64,000 nt of DNA, from contig VWZF01000462.1 of the NCBI GenBank assembly GCA_013396755.1, positions 1 through 64,000 of the forward strand, in the 5' to 3' direction. Position 1 is the stretch's first letter. The number at the start of each line of letters is the position of its first letter. This document shows, piece after piece, positions 50,601 through 60,761 of the stretch. Both the position numbers and the translations under genes were made by a program. Under the pieces are notes generated by a model. That model was given only the letters and a program-made list of their open reading frames with translations. It had not been told where the DNA came from and did no database searches. Source of the stretch: Sclerurus mexicanus (taxonomy: Eukaryota > Chordata > Aves > Passeriformes > Furnariidae).

Positions 50601-53600
50601 TATTTTTTTAAATGTCAGACTTAATAGTTTCAGAATTATGATTGCTTTTAATCTCCTATGTGGTGTGAATTTTAGAATATGTCAAATCTCAGTAACTGTA
50701 CATTAGCTTGCACTTAGAGAGCTAGACTAGGATGCTGGTTTATGTGTTTGCTGTAACATGTACCAGATCCTTTGACTGGCTTTTTGTGTGATTGAATGGG
50801 AGTTTTATTATTTCTATGTGAAGCTTCTTAGTAGTAAAGTGGTAGAGATTACTTTTTATTATGAAGACTCAGTACATTTTATATAGAAAATACAGGCTTT
50901 GATAGAAATATAATAAATGTAATCAGATATCAATGTGAATCATTCTTTTATATTAATATATTATTTTATGTCCATGGGAGAAAATTTTTGCATGTTATTG
51001 CCATGCTTTACCAAGATACCTATGAAGTTGTGAATCACATTCAAACGTGGAACTAATATTGTCCTTATTTTTGTCATAGAATAAAGTAGTGGTAGACAAA
51101 GCCTTCTGAATCTTTGAGGATATTAATACCTGTGACCGGTTGAAATTGGNGACCCAGTTACCAGGAAAGGCCTAAACCAAAACCACTACAAAACCTCTTT
51201 CAGTTCAGTGTGAAATATTATGCTAAATACAAACTGGAAGTGGTGCTGTGATGCTCCGCATGAAGGTGTTATTGAAACTTTGGTAAAAGAAGTCAATGGA
51301 ATGTGCAGCTTGGGCCTGCCTTGTCTTCTGTCCTAACCTATGCTTCCTTTGTGGGAAAAGAGATTGCTTATTCCTTGGGGAATTTTTCATAAATGGTGTG
51401 GTGGCACAGTCTGGGGAAATTCTCTGCAGGATGAAGACAGACTAACAGCAAGCTGGACATTTTGTCTTAGGCCTTACTCTTCCTCAGCTGGCTCTGCATG
51501 GTATTTTAGAATTGTGCATACTGAGGTATGTACAGTATCTAATAACTTTGGTACTGCATATGTTCAGAGTCTTAATAATTGCCACAGTGTCCTTAATACT
51601 GTCCAGCATTAGGACATAAATATGTTAACTATATTTAAAATAAAAAGATAATTTACTTTCAGCTTCACCACAAGTTTGGTGTTCAGGATTCTGCTGAATT
51701 CAGGACCAAAACTCCTGACCTCCCCTCCATTTGAGAATCTGTTAAATTCTGATGCCATTTAAGTTTTGCTGCAGGCAATGTGCTTTTATTTTAGTAATAA
51801 CTTTTAAGTGGAAGGAAGATCATTAAGAAATGTATTAGTAAGGAATTAACAGTTTGCTGTGATTTCTATTGACCAATGGTTATCCTTTTCTCACTTATTC
51901 CCTGGTTGTTTTTTTTTTCAAAGGTATCAGCGCTTTGGCTGAATTGCCCAAAAATTGTGTTGCAGCAGCTGTTGGCAAAGAGCTAAGTGAGTATGTGATG
52001 AGACCCTTTCGGGGTAAGAAGGAGAGGAACACTCCAGGCAGGGGTATGGTGGAATGATGGAATGGCACATTTATTATAATGGCGCCAGCTTATATAGGGG
52101 TGGCATGGAACTTTCTGGAAAGGGGGTAGGACCTGGGAGGAGCATGCAAATCCTCTCACAGAAAAGGAAAAAACAGGGAAGGATTATAACCTTAAGGGGT
52201 AAACGAGGGTGGAGATAACCATATACAGGAAAAGCTCCACTGTGGCAGCATCTGTCCAGTTGGAGCAGGGATAACACCAAACTCAATTTTCTGTAGCATG
52301 CAACAATGCTATTTAACTTTACAATTGTGGATTCATGGGCTGGGAAACCCATAACAACCCAATACACCGCAATAAACTTTCTCTTGTGCAGGATAGCTCA
52401 TTCTTGCAGCTCTCCTTCTTGATCTCTTCAGTGCTGTCAAGTCACTTTGTGGTCTCTCTTCCATTTAGTGTAATCTTGTTCTCCAACAAGTATGTTGCAT
52501 TTCTGTTAAGGATTCATGTTCCTCTATAACAGCCGCTTATCAGAGATACGTGTAAAAGAGCACACTGATGGAATTTTATAGGAAAAGTAAATGGTGTTAG
52601 GGTGTAATCAGCAGCCTTCTTCCTTTTTTCATCACTTGACAAAGAGGAGACAATACTAATCTCATTCAGGAATTTTGTAGACAAAACTTTTCTATATTTA
52701 GAGTCATAGAATCATTAAGGTTGGAAAAGACATTTGAGACCATCAAGTCCAGCCTTTAAACACCACCATGCCAATTAAACTATAGCACTGAGTGCCATGT
52801 CCAATCATTCTTTGAACACCTCCAGTGATGGTGACTCCACTACATCCCTGGGCAGCCCATTCCAATGCCTGACCACCCTTCCAGTGAGGAAATTCTTCCT
52901 GATGTCCAACATGAACCTGCCCTGGTGCAACTTGAGGCCACTTCCTTTTGTCCTGTCACTTGTTACCTGGGAGAAGAGACCAGTCCCCACTTTACCACAA
53001 CCTCNCCCTAGAACCTCCTTCTGACCTGTCTTGTAAAGGGGCATCACACTGGCCAACCTCCGGCTGACTGGGACATCCCTGGTTAACCAGGNTACCACAA
53101 CCTCCTCTCCAGTAGTTGTAGGGAGTGGTAAGGTCTCCCTGAGCTTCCTCTTCTCCAGGCTAAACTACCTGAGCTCCCTCCTCTTAAGACTTGTGCTCCA
53201 GACCCTTCCACAACTCTGTCGCCCTTCTCTGGACACGCCCCAGCACCTCAATATCCTTCTTGAAGTGAAGGACCCAGAGCTGGATTCAAGGTGCGGCCTC
53301 ACCAGTTCTGCATGCGGAGGGCCAATCACTGCCCTAATCCTGCNNNGCCTGCGGAGGGCCAATCCCTGCCCTAATCCTGCTGGCCTCCCTATTGCTGATA
53401 CAGGCCAGAATGCCACTGGCCTTCTTGGCCACTGGGCAAACATGGCTGGCTCATGTTGATCAAACAGGACCTGCCTTTTTTAAACCCATGCTTGTTGGGC
53501 CTGATTCCCTGGTTGTCTTGTGATCACACTCAAGATAATTTATTCCGTCACTTCCCTGGCACTGAATCATAGAATCAACTGGGTTAGAAGAGATCTCTGG

Positions 53601-56600
53601 GATCATCAAGTCCAACCCTTGATCTGACACCACTGAGGTCAGGCTGACAGGCCTCTAGNTCCACCAGCTCTCTCTTAGTGCCACCTGTCCACATCTGATT
53701 GGGGCAATTGACATTTGTCCTACTGGAGAAGGTCTGGAACTGCATATCTGAGCTGTCAGATACTAGACTTCTCTAGAGCCTCCTTATGCCAGGATCAGAA
53801 GTATGAGACAGTGCCAATCTCCTACCGTCCAAAGCTATAATGAGACAATGTGATGATTTCTGTTGCTTAGTTGGAGACAGAATTATGAAAGTCATTGGCT
53901 AGCTGTTGGTGGAGAGTCTTTTCAATAAATGCTATGTTAAATTACTGAAATATCAAAATAAGGAATAAAGTGCAGGTGAAAAAGTAGGGCATTATATCAG
54001 CAAAACAAGAGATGTTGCTCAAGATGAGTAAGTACTTCGTTGAAAAATTAACAACCTGATGCTCTGATCAAAGAATGAGGAACAAATTAAAAATAATCCT
54101 CTTGTGTTTAGACATTAATATACAGTATGAACTTCCATCTGAGCTGCCCACACTTCTTTTGCATATCCTTGAGATAGAAAAGAAATTCCAAGACTGATTA
54201 AAATAAAGTCTTAATTCCTGATGGTCTTGACTGCCTTATTAGGGAATTTTGCATCCTTTTGAATATTAGTTTTTCAGTCAGATGAGTCCTCAAGAAACCT
54301 GTTTCACTTTTAGTTCACTTAGCTATAAAGGTGTCTAATACTTATGCTTTCTACAGCTTCTGATGTTAACGAATTCTCTGAATTTCAGAGTTACTAGGCT
54401 GAAATGTTTTATCCTATAGTTGCTGTAGTAAGAGGCTTTAATGATAACACTGAAATAATTTATTCCTGTTTTTTGATGTCACAAGTGACCATAACTGGAT
54501 CTTGTACTGTCTCTCATATAATATGTTTTAGTTTTGTGTCTTTCTGAAAATGATGTGTTTTATTTAAGCGTAGTTCCATCTTATTCCAAATGAAAGAGCT
54601 TATTTAGACAATTTCTCTTTCTTTGAAGTAATTTTTAGGTTGAGTGCTTCTAACAATGGGTCTGAAGGTTGGAATGTCCTTGAAGTAAAGCGCCTTGTTG
54701 ACCATCAGGATAACATTTTGTCATTAGTCAGTGTCAATGGTAAGTCGTTTTATAATACTACTGGTTTCGTTAGTTATCAGTGGGATATTTCACCTGTGGA
54801 GTTTTATTGGGCCCAAAGTTTTAACTGGAGTAAAACTTCTTGACTAGTGGATGTACCTTCTTGTGTAGCTGCAAAGGTAGTGACATATGAAAATAAAAGT
54901 GCTGTTTATGGATTAACAATGAAATGAAACCAGGCAAGTTGCAACGTACAAGAGAGACAGTCATTAATGGAAATGGAACTCTGGGTCTTCTTTCTGTTGG
55001 GAAAGTTAAAAATGCTACCTTTTTCCTCATTTCTTCTGATTCTTAAAATGGGATATGTGATGCCACGTTCCTTGCAGTTGTCCCAAGGTAACTGAAGGTT
55101 CTGAGTATGCAGATGTATCCTGCTCATTAGGGTGATACTGAGCTATTAACCTGAAATTCTGCCTACTCTACTACAAGTATCAGTCCCTTCTACTCTGTTC
55201 TTCCCTGTCTTGTTTTAATGGACTACCCACAGAATCCAGGAGAAGTTATTACTGGTGTAATAGAGAGTGTATATTTGTCCTTGGCTGCATCTATGTTGGC
55301 CTGGTTGGCACAAAGTGGCTTTGTTACAGAGGTAATAAGAAGCTGGAAAAAAGGAAACTTGGATTCTATGGTACTTGTTTCTGGGCTTAAATGTTGCCAT
55401 TATTTTCTCCTTTTGGATTATGAGGGGCAAGCAATATTTGGCTTCAAAAGACAATATGCTACCTGCATTAAATATTGTTGTAGTACTTCTTTCCATGCGT
55501 GAAAAACAAATTCATGAGCAGCTACTTCACTGTTGCCATTAACTCGTCTGTTTAATTGTGATTTCTATTTCTGTTTATGGCATAGACATATTTTGTGTCT
55601 GAGAGGTGTCCAAACACCTACTTGCCCAAGGAATAGAAGGGCTTTGTATGTAGAAGTGGAGTTAAAATACCTGTATGTACTTCTGGTGGTGTTCCTTGCC
55701 TTTGCTACACTGTACTGTGCACTGCAGCCATTGAATGTTCTTCTTCCTAGTTTTAATTTTACAAGAGAGTTTGTCTCCTTTTGCTCATCTGAACTATGCT
55801 AGGTAATTAAATAAGTATTTACTCAGAGAGGGTTTTTTCTGGTCTGTTCCGTACTGCAGATTCTACACAGCTTTATGTGGAAATGGGCACTCTTACATTT
55901 CTAGGGTTGTAATTTTGTGTGAAATGTGGTTTTTTTAATGTCATGGGATTTCTATGTGTGGTTTTTTTTTCCCCCTTCAGACTTGACTTTTGCGACAGGT
56001 TCTCATGTAGGTGAGCTAATAGTTTGGGATGCACTTGACTGGACAAAGCAGGCATCTGAGTGCAACTTCTGGGACTCCTCTGTCCATCCAGATGTACAGC
56101 CAGAAATAAAGTTATCCCAGAGCCCAAATGAAACTTCAGTTCAACACTTAACATGTGATGAGGAGGTAAAAAGCTTTAAATAGAGTCAACTGCTTCAAGT
56201 AAGCAAGGATGACCTTACCACAGAAGACCAAATATTTTATGTTTTCAGTTTTCATGTTTTAATATGAGAGGCTTCTTTTAAATGTGCACAGCTATTTTTA
56301 TACAGTCAACAGTTTTTATATAAAATACTTGCTATTGAGCTAACTGAAGGTTATAATATGTTGATGGTATTGGAAACTAACATAAGGGACTTTCAACAAC
56401 AGCATTTCTTGTTTGACTGACAAAGATTTATTAGCTGTTTACAGTACCACTAGAGAAAAAATAAATAAGAGGTGTGATTTTTTTGATGGCATACATATTT
56501 CATATTCCATGCTTCTGGAAATGCAATGTTCAGAGTAATGCACCTCTTTGAACAGTTATATCTGAGGGTACTATAAAGTGAATTGAAGAATAGGCATATG

Positions 56601-59600
56601 TCTATGCTTAATAGTAAACCAATATTGTTCCTTCTGTTCAGATGGGCTATACTCACTTGCATACTCAAATATGAGTCCAAGATTCAGTATACTGTAATAA
56701 TGCTTTGGACATAAGTTCTTGATCAGAATACTCTGTCAAAACGCAGTTATTGTTCAGCAAACACTCAAAATTCTCAGGTTATTATTTACTTCTGTGAAAT
56801 GTTGCCAACTGTTAGTGGCAACATGAAAGACATTTTATAGTTGGGTTACAGTGGCCTTTTGTTTTGGGGCATGGAGGTCAGTTACTGGGGAATGATTAGG
56901 AAAAGGATTCCTGGAAATGGATTCAGAGATACAAGCTATAACAAAAAAGCTGTGAAAAAGCCTGAATATAGGCTAAGGCCAAGTAGTCAGCTGATCCATT
57001 TGCCTGTTTCTGAACAGAACATTCCTAAAATCTTGGGGAGAGAAACACAGTGGGGTGTGGTTTTATCTAAAGGTAGGATCTCCAGTGTTTTTGAGCCAAA
57101 AGCAAATTTTTTTTAGGATAAGTTCTCTAATTTGGCTTCAAAATACTTTGATTTCCTGCTTGAAAGCTACATAAGATGTGTTTTAAGGAAGGGAAAAAGA
57201 ATTTTGAGAAGGTCAGAAGCTGTTAAAACATTGAATGTGGAACCTGAGCCTGCTGAAGGCTTTCTTCCATTCATGGAACTGAACTAAACAAATTGCTGTG
57301 GATTTTATTCATTGTGAGAGTTTTGAATGGTGGGAAGTAAAGGTGGTTTCGGTGTTACATTCTGAAACAGAAGGTGCTTTTAAGGGAGAGCTGTCAGTAT
57401 GGTAAAGCTCCTACTTAAAAAGTGGCAGAGAAATGGATTAGTATAATGTATTACTTTGTTTTCTGCAGTCTAAAAGCAGAACACTGTTCTTCATGTTAAA
57501 AAATAATTCAAAATAGGTGTTTTCTCTGTTTTCCAGGCTTGGTAGTTGGAGAAGATGCACTTCTCTAGTTTGACACTAAGACTGTAGGCAAAACATGATT
57601 CAGAAACAAATGGGATGGTAAAGGTTTGGCAATACTAGGAAACAGTGCTAAGGAGTGTATCTGCTGCCCTGATACATGTGTGTATGTGTGTTTAGCTTGC
57701 CTTTTAAGATAGATGTACAATTTATGCTTCATTGTCTTTATTTTCTTGGTGTTTGAGATGACCAGAATTTTACCAGGGCTTGTGAAAAAAGAAGAGTGCT
57801 CCATGAAGAGCATTTTTTGCAAAGCTGTAAGACTGTGTGACTCAAGATGGAAAAGTGATGTGGAAGGCCACTGAATTTGAACACAAAACTAGGAAAATAA
57901 TAATAAAGATGGGCTCAATAGGCTTTTTTTTCTTGACTTAGTAATGGTGCTATCAGAAATCTGTTTAGTTTCAGTGCTCCCGCCACAGATGTGCCATAAG
58001 AAAAAAAAACACCTGCAGAAAAACCTGGATAAAAGTTTTGCAATGTATCAAAATGTCGTTGAATATAGAGAGAATCTTAGTCAAAGACACTGGGTTACAA
58101 GTTATATGAAATGCTGACAGATACATAGTGTGAACTGCTTAGGAGACATTAATGTTTGGGTTGTCTAAGTGGAATCAGGTCATTCAGGGAAATGTTTCAG
58201 CATACAATCACCTAAACAAGGTATGTTCAAAACTGCAAATATGTACTGACTGGAAGCATTTTGCATTCCTCTGGTACTGAATATTAATCATGTGTGTATA
58301 CACATGATTGTACATTTGTCCTCTCAAAGATCATCACAAGTCACAAGAGGGTCCAGGTCCAAAGATGTGTAAGCTGTTTCTGGCTTCTTAGGGTTGTGAT
58401 GGTTATGAGATGGAATGCCTGCACTCGAGATGGAATGCCTGCACTCTTCTGAATAAGAGCATTGAATGCAAAATGCAATATTGTGTAATACTTTCCTGCC
58501 AGAGAGTTCCTTTTCTGTACTCAGGAGAGCCCAAATGCTTGAGCAAGGCCTCTTTTTCCAGCTTTAGTTAAATTTCAAAAAAGGCAAAAGTGCAGAACAG
58601 CTTCCTGTATTTTCAGGCTTTCTTGATAAAGCAAGAGTTTTTCAAAACACAAGCATTATTTTAGTGTAAGAACATAAATGTTTAATTGTCGAAGTTTGTT
58701 GATTTCTTGGTATCCTTGGTTTCTGCTTAGACTATAAGGTACAGGATAAAAAACCCAGACATTAAACAACTGCTTAGGGTATAGGAGGATATCCCACATT
58801 TGCTCAGAAATATTCCATATTTTTCCTATAACTTGCTAATTTTGTGTATTTGGGATAAGGCAGTAACATGAGGACTGAAACAAGCTAGATAGTGTAGGCT
58901 AGATGACATCACAGTACTGCTGGAAATCTATTACATGCAGGGTGATTTTTCAGTATCTGTTTCTGCAAGTTGTTCCATTGAATTTTCTTTCCAGTGTGTG
59001 TTTGCTGCTGTTGGGAAAGGCATATACGTATATAATCTTCAAATGAAGCGTGTGATTGCCTGCCAGAGAACTGCTCATGATTCCTCTGTGCTGCACATTG
59101 AGAAGCTTCCAAACAGGTACAAGTCATAGTACATTTTGTTAATGCAATAAAGAAAAGCAAAACTAGGAAGGGTGACTAGGCAGACTGCAAAGCTACATCT
59201 AATTTCTAGGGCAGGGACTTATCTACATTTTGATCTGCTTTTACTAGGTAGAGCTTGTTGATCTGGTTTTTGAAAATTCATCATTGTAATTCAACAGGAA
59301 AAAACTATAATCCAGTATGACTGGAACATGGGCTGAAAATATCTCAGCTATTTTCAAAATCAAACTTGATAAAGCACTTTTATCTATTTTATTGTGAAAA
59401 TACAGCTTAATGGCATTTTACCTCTATAAAGCAAAGGCATATGGCATATTCAGTAAATATTTTTCACTAAATATTTTGTAACAGTTGAGATTTTTTTTTA
59501 ACAAAAAGTAATAACTTTCAGTCTTTGTTCATTAGTGCTGAATTTCTAGCTGGAACTTGTTTTGACAGTCAGCTTGGATGATTTGCTGCACACACACGCA

Positions 59601-60200
59601 CACACACACATATATATATATATTCATTCCAATAGTAGTTAAGTCCCTTCATACTCTTGTTCAATGGAGCAAAAGTATGTCAGAAGATAAAAATTAGGGC
59701 CTTGATCTTGTAAATGCATGTGCTGTTCTAAGTGTATAATAAAATCGGGTACCTTTTCTTAATTTTCCATAAGAAAAAAGTATGTTTTTGCTTTAATGAA
59801 AGTACGGTTATGGAAACCATTTAGTGAAACTTTGTTTGCAGAGCCTAAACTCATTATGTTTGTTTCACAGAATGGTGTGCCTTTAAAATGGGGTTGAAAA
59901 TGTTTATTTTTTTCCACTTATTCTTCAAGTCTGTTATAGTTTTGTGGAGGTTTGAGTTGGCTCCCTGCCAAAAGCCAACGGCAGCCACACGGNGTTTGTT
60001 CTGCTACAGATGCCCTTTGAGGCAATGTGCTGTCTCTTTTATAGAAGCATCACAGGGTGATTTGCGCAGGTAAGTATCCATGCTAGTGTTGCTTATCATC
60101 TTCTTTTGCAGACAACTGATCTCCTGCTCAGAAGATGGCAGTGTGCGCATTTGGGAACTCAGAGAAAAGCAGCAGCTGCCAGCTGAACCAGTTCCAACAG
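44492..60200 (+). CDS. WDR41: WDR41, WD repeat protein 41 (exons 2-11, partial gene)
   Basis: WDR41 is the beta-propeller subunit of the C9orf72-SMCR8-WDR41 complex. It anchors the complex at lysosomes, where the complex serves autophagy and nutrient signalling. Ten exons splice into one frame of 347 codons plus one base. WD-type signatures in order: LKGHQDIVRFLV and FASAGDDGIVFLWN (exons 2-3), LHGHTHKITAI and TASADRTVI-VWD (exons 4-5), VWLSGGSDLCVWN (exon 6), LVDHQDNILSL (exon 8), ATGSHVGELIVWDALDW (exon 9), VFAAVGKGIYVY (exon 10), ISCSEDGSVRIWELREKQQ (exon 11). From memory the mammalian protein is about 459 residues. About 18 N-terminal residues (exon 1) and about 94 C-terminal ones, including the loop reported to bind the lysosomal transporter PQLC2 and the C-terminal helix, are not in view. 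The visible reading frame is intact, with no stop or frameshift. The single-base-accurate exon edges agree in phase at all nine junctions, so the identification is firm. Confidence 0.97.
44608..47495 (+). other. WDR41: WDR41 intron 2
   Basis: The intron is AT-rich, with no recognised repeat or exon. Its end has a long T-rich tract (TTTTTTTGTTTGATTC) before TTCAG. Open frames here are chance. Confidence 0.85.
47496..47544 (+). CDS. WDR41: WDR41 exon 3
   Basis: This is a 49-nt micro-exon between TTCTTCAG and GTTAGG. With the carried-over AG it reads R-FASAGDDGIVFLWNAQ, the D-strand end of blade 1, where WN replaces the classical WD. It ends on a whole codon. Confidence 0.96.
47545..49341 (+). 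other. WDR41: WDR41 intron 3
   Basis: The intron is AT-rich unique sequence with no recognised repeat family. It ends in GTTTTTCAG. Short open frames on both strands show no family motif. Confidence 0.85.
49342..49473 (+). CDS. WDR41: WDR41 exon 4
   Basis: This exon is 132 nt (44 codons, phase 0 to 0). It reads TGEKLFELHGHTHKITAIAP, an acidic serine-rich loop (SSSDVSEE), then LIITASADRTVI. If the donor GTATCC is not used, the frame continues for eight more codons and hits a stop at 49498-49500, so retention of intron 4 would truncate the protein inside blade 2. Confidence 0.96.
49474..49834 (+). other. WDR41: WDR41 intron 4, with a 24-bp palindrome
   Basis: This 361-bp intron ends in AATAAAGACAG, an unusually purine-rich acceptor with a weak polypyrimidine tract (TTTCAGTTTCCTT lies upstream). 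It contains a perfect palindrome at 49545-49568, half-site TGAGACAGGCTG. Confidence 0.85.
49545..49568. repeat. Perfect 24-bp palindrome
   Basis: TGAGACAGGCTG is followed immediately by its exact reverse complement, with no spacer. In RNA it would form a 12-bp perfect stem only if opened at the centre. In DNA it is a cruciform-capable or dimeric binding-site-like sequence. Confidence 0.9.
49835..49897 (+). CDS. WDR41: WDR41 exon 5
   Basis: This exon is 63 nt (21 codons, phase 0 to 0). It reads VWDCTSGRQVQKVSCFHSTV plus K, closing blade 2 with the canonical VWD. The donor is GTATGC. Because it is symmetric, skipping it would keep the frame but remove the end of a blade. Confidence 0.95.
49898..50361 (+). 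other. WDR41: WDR41 intron 5
   Basis: This 464-bp unique-sequence intron ends in TTTTTGTTCTGCAG. It shows no repeat or alternative exon. Confidence 0.85.
50362..50473 (+). CDS. WDR41: WDR41 exon 6
   Basis: This exon is 112 nt and reads CLTVLQRLDVWLSGGSDL, CVWNRKLDLLCKTSHLTDA and the first base of a Gly codon. It forms blade 3 with a WN ending. The donor is GTAAAA. Confidence 0.96.
50474..51923 (+). other. WDR41: WDR41 intron 6
   Basis: The intron is AT-rich with one N at 51150. No recognised repeat was seen. It ends in TTTTTTTTTTCAAAG. An open frame at 51,340-51,612 has no recognisable motif. Confidence 0.8.
51924..51986 (+). CDS. WDR41: WDR41 exon 7
   Basis: This exon is 63 nt, with 2 bases completing Gly, twenty codons (ISALAELPKNCVAAAVGKEL) and one base. 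The donor is GTGAGTA, a strong consensus, and it is followed at once by an LTR (51994). Junction phases to exons 6 and 8 agree. Confidence 0.96.
   Translation, partial: VSALWLNCPKIVLQQLLAKS
51994..52366 (-). mobile_element. Solo LTR, antisense, abutting the exon 7 splice donor
   Basis: Read on the minus strand the element starts TGTATTGGGTTGTTATGGG and ends GGGTCTCATCACA, 373 bp with TG...CA ends. It carries a TATATAAGC box (52088-52096 on +) and an AATAAA signal (about 52070), in the order and spacing of U3-R-U5. No internal retroviral region follows, so it is a solo LTR. The left edge lies 7 bp into intron 7, directly after GTGAGTA. I see no target duplication (GAGTA against CCGCA), so one edge may be off or the flanks have changed. 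Confidence 0.75.
53309..53380. repeat. Near-identical ~34-bp direct repeat flanking an NNN gap
   Basis: The block GCGGAGGGCCAATC-CTGCCCTAATCCTGC occurs on both sides of NNN at 53344-53346 with one base difference. This is either a real tandem duplication in the CR1 or two contig ends that overlap and were not merged. Confidence 0.75.
53566..53630 (-). mobile_element. Nested 65-bp CR1 tail with 6-bp target duplication
   Basis: A second CR1 3' end (ATCATAGAATCAACTGGG and GGGATCATCAAGTCCAACCC) interrupts the host CR1. CACTGA at 53560-53565 is repeated at 53631-53636, and the host CR1 sequence resumes there without loss (CACTGAGGTCAGGCTGACAGG). Confidence 0.75.
54629..54739 (+). CDS. WDR41: WDR41 exon 8
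   Basis: This exon is 111 nt, with acceptor CTTTGAAG and donor GTAAGT. It reads (I)IFRLSASNNGSEGWNV, LEVKRLVDHQDNILSLVSVN and the first base of Asp. The loop after FRL is where avian and mammalian proteins differ most in this region. Confidence 0.96.
54740..55980 (+). other. WDR41: WDR41 intron 8
   Basis: The intron is unique AT-rich sequence ending in GTTTTTTTTTCCCCCTTCAG. No recognised repeat. Overlapping open frames on both strands are chance. Confidence 0.85.
55981..56165 (+). CDS. WDR41: WDR41 exon 9
   Basis: This exon is 185 nt, ending on a whole codon. It reads (D)LTFATGSHVGELIVWDALD, then an acidic linker with a WTKQASECNFWDSS motif and DVQPEIKLSQSPNETS, then VQHLTCDEE. The donor is GTAAAA. 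The long linker between blades is typical of this protein. Confidence 0.96.
58286..58309. repeat. Inverted repeat, 10-bp arms, 4-nt loop
   Basis: AATCATGTGT, the loop GTAT, then the exact reverse complement ACACATGATT. It is a short AT-rich hairpin without a clear role. Confidence 0.8.
58407..58446. repeat. Perfect 20-bp tandem duplication
   Basis: GAGATGGAATGCCTGCACTC occurs twice, back to back, with no mismatch. The lack of divergence suggests a recent event. Confidence 0.95.
58995..59116 (+). CDS. WDR41: WDR41 exon 10
   Basis: This exon is 122 nt. It reads CVFAAVGKGIYVYNLQMKRV, IACQRTAHDSSVLHIEKLPN and two bases of Arg. The donor is GTACAA. A blade of the propeller is formed with the next exon. 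Confidence 0.96.
59117..60111 (+). other. WDR41: WDR41 intron 10
   Basis: The intron contains a CA/TA microsatellite at 59589-59623 and one N at 59993. It ends in ATCTTCTTTTGCAG. No repeat family is recognised with confidence. Confidence 0.8.
59589..59623. repeat. (CA)n(TA)n microsatellite
   Basis: About eleven CA units with one CG interruption run into about six TA units. It is likely polymorphic in length. Confidence 0.95.
60112..60200 (+). CDS. WDR41: WDR41 exon 11
   Basis: This exon is 89 nt. It reads (R)QLISCSEDGSVRIWE, LREKQQLPAEPVPT and one base of Gly. The donor GTTTGC is weak compared with the others in this gene. The following exon, which should begin with the FF-MWGFG segment known from mammals, is not found before 64,000. 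Confidence 0.95.
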
Positions 60201-60761
60201 GTTTGCCAGTAGTGGGGGGTGAAAAGAGTATTTGAAAACATAAGAGGAAATCCAGTATTTACCATATAGGAATAGAAAGGCTTTCAGGCTTTCTGAGAAG
60301 AGATAATGTCTTGTGTTTAACCAACTGATAACAGGTGTGGGAGGGAAACTGAAGAAGGCACGGGTGTACAAGCCATGTACATACTCATATCAAGGTATGA
60401 TATGGGACATTAAAAGGTCCAGGTAAAGCAGTTATGTGTCATAAAGATTATTTAAAGTTTACAGTTTTATCAGCTGATTTAAGAAAAATTAGGACCTCTC
60501 CTGACAAATCTTGATCCTTCCCTCATTGCGCCAAATAAATGGTTGCAGAACCTTGTGAAGAAAGCTAGAGTAGCTTGCAGATGAACACCTGAAAAAAACC
60601 CAAACCAACAAGCGTTTTCCACATCTCCTCCTTGAACTGGGAATGATATTGGGACTCACTTTTGAGGCTGTATCCAGCCTCACTTGCCTGCTGTCTCTGA
60701 GCATTGCAGTTCTCAGGGCTAGCTGCTAGTGTTAATGGGAGCATTTTCATCAAGTACAGAC

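Larger units (their letters stand above)
52702..53660 (-). mobile_element. CR1 LINE 3' half, antisense, with nested insertion
   Basis: This is an antisense CR1. It begins GAGTCATAGAATCATTAAGG and continues through GACATTTGAGACCATCAAG, GTGACTCCACTACATCCCTGG, GGCAGCCCATTCCAATGCC and the upstream 3' ORF region with GGCCAACCTCCGGCTGACTGG. It is interrupted by a 65-bp CR1 tail (53566-53630) and broken by an NNN gap with a local duplication. It is divergent and non-coding. Confidence 0.9.
51987..54628 (+). other. WDR41: WDR41 intron 7
   Basis: This intron is the repeat-richest in the gene so far. It holds an antisense LTR at 51994-52366 and an antisense CR1 at 52702-53660, itself carrying a nested CR1 tail and an NNN gap. 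Single N occur at 53005, 53092 and 53659. It ends with TTTCTCTTTCTTTGAAG. Confidence 0.9.
56166..58994 (+). other. WDR41: WDR41 intron 9
   Basis: The 2.8-kb intron is without recognised transposons. It holds a perfect 20-bp tandem duplication at 58407-58446 and a short inverted repeat at 58286-58309. It ends in TTTTCTTTCCAG. Confidence 0.85.
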
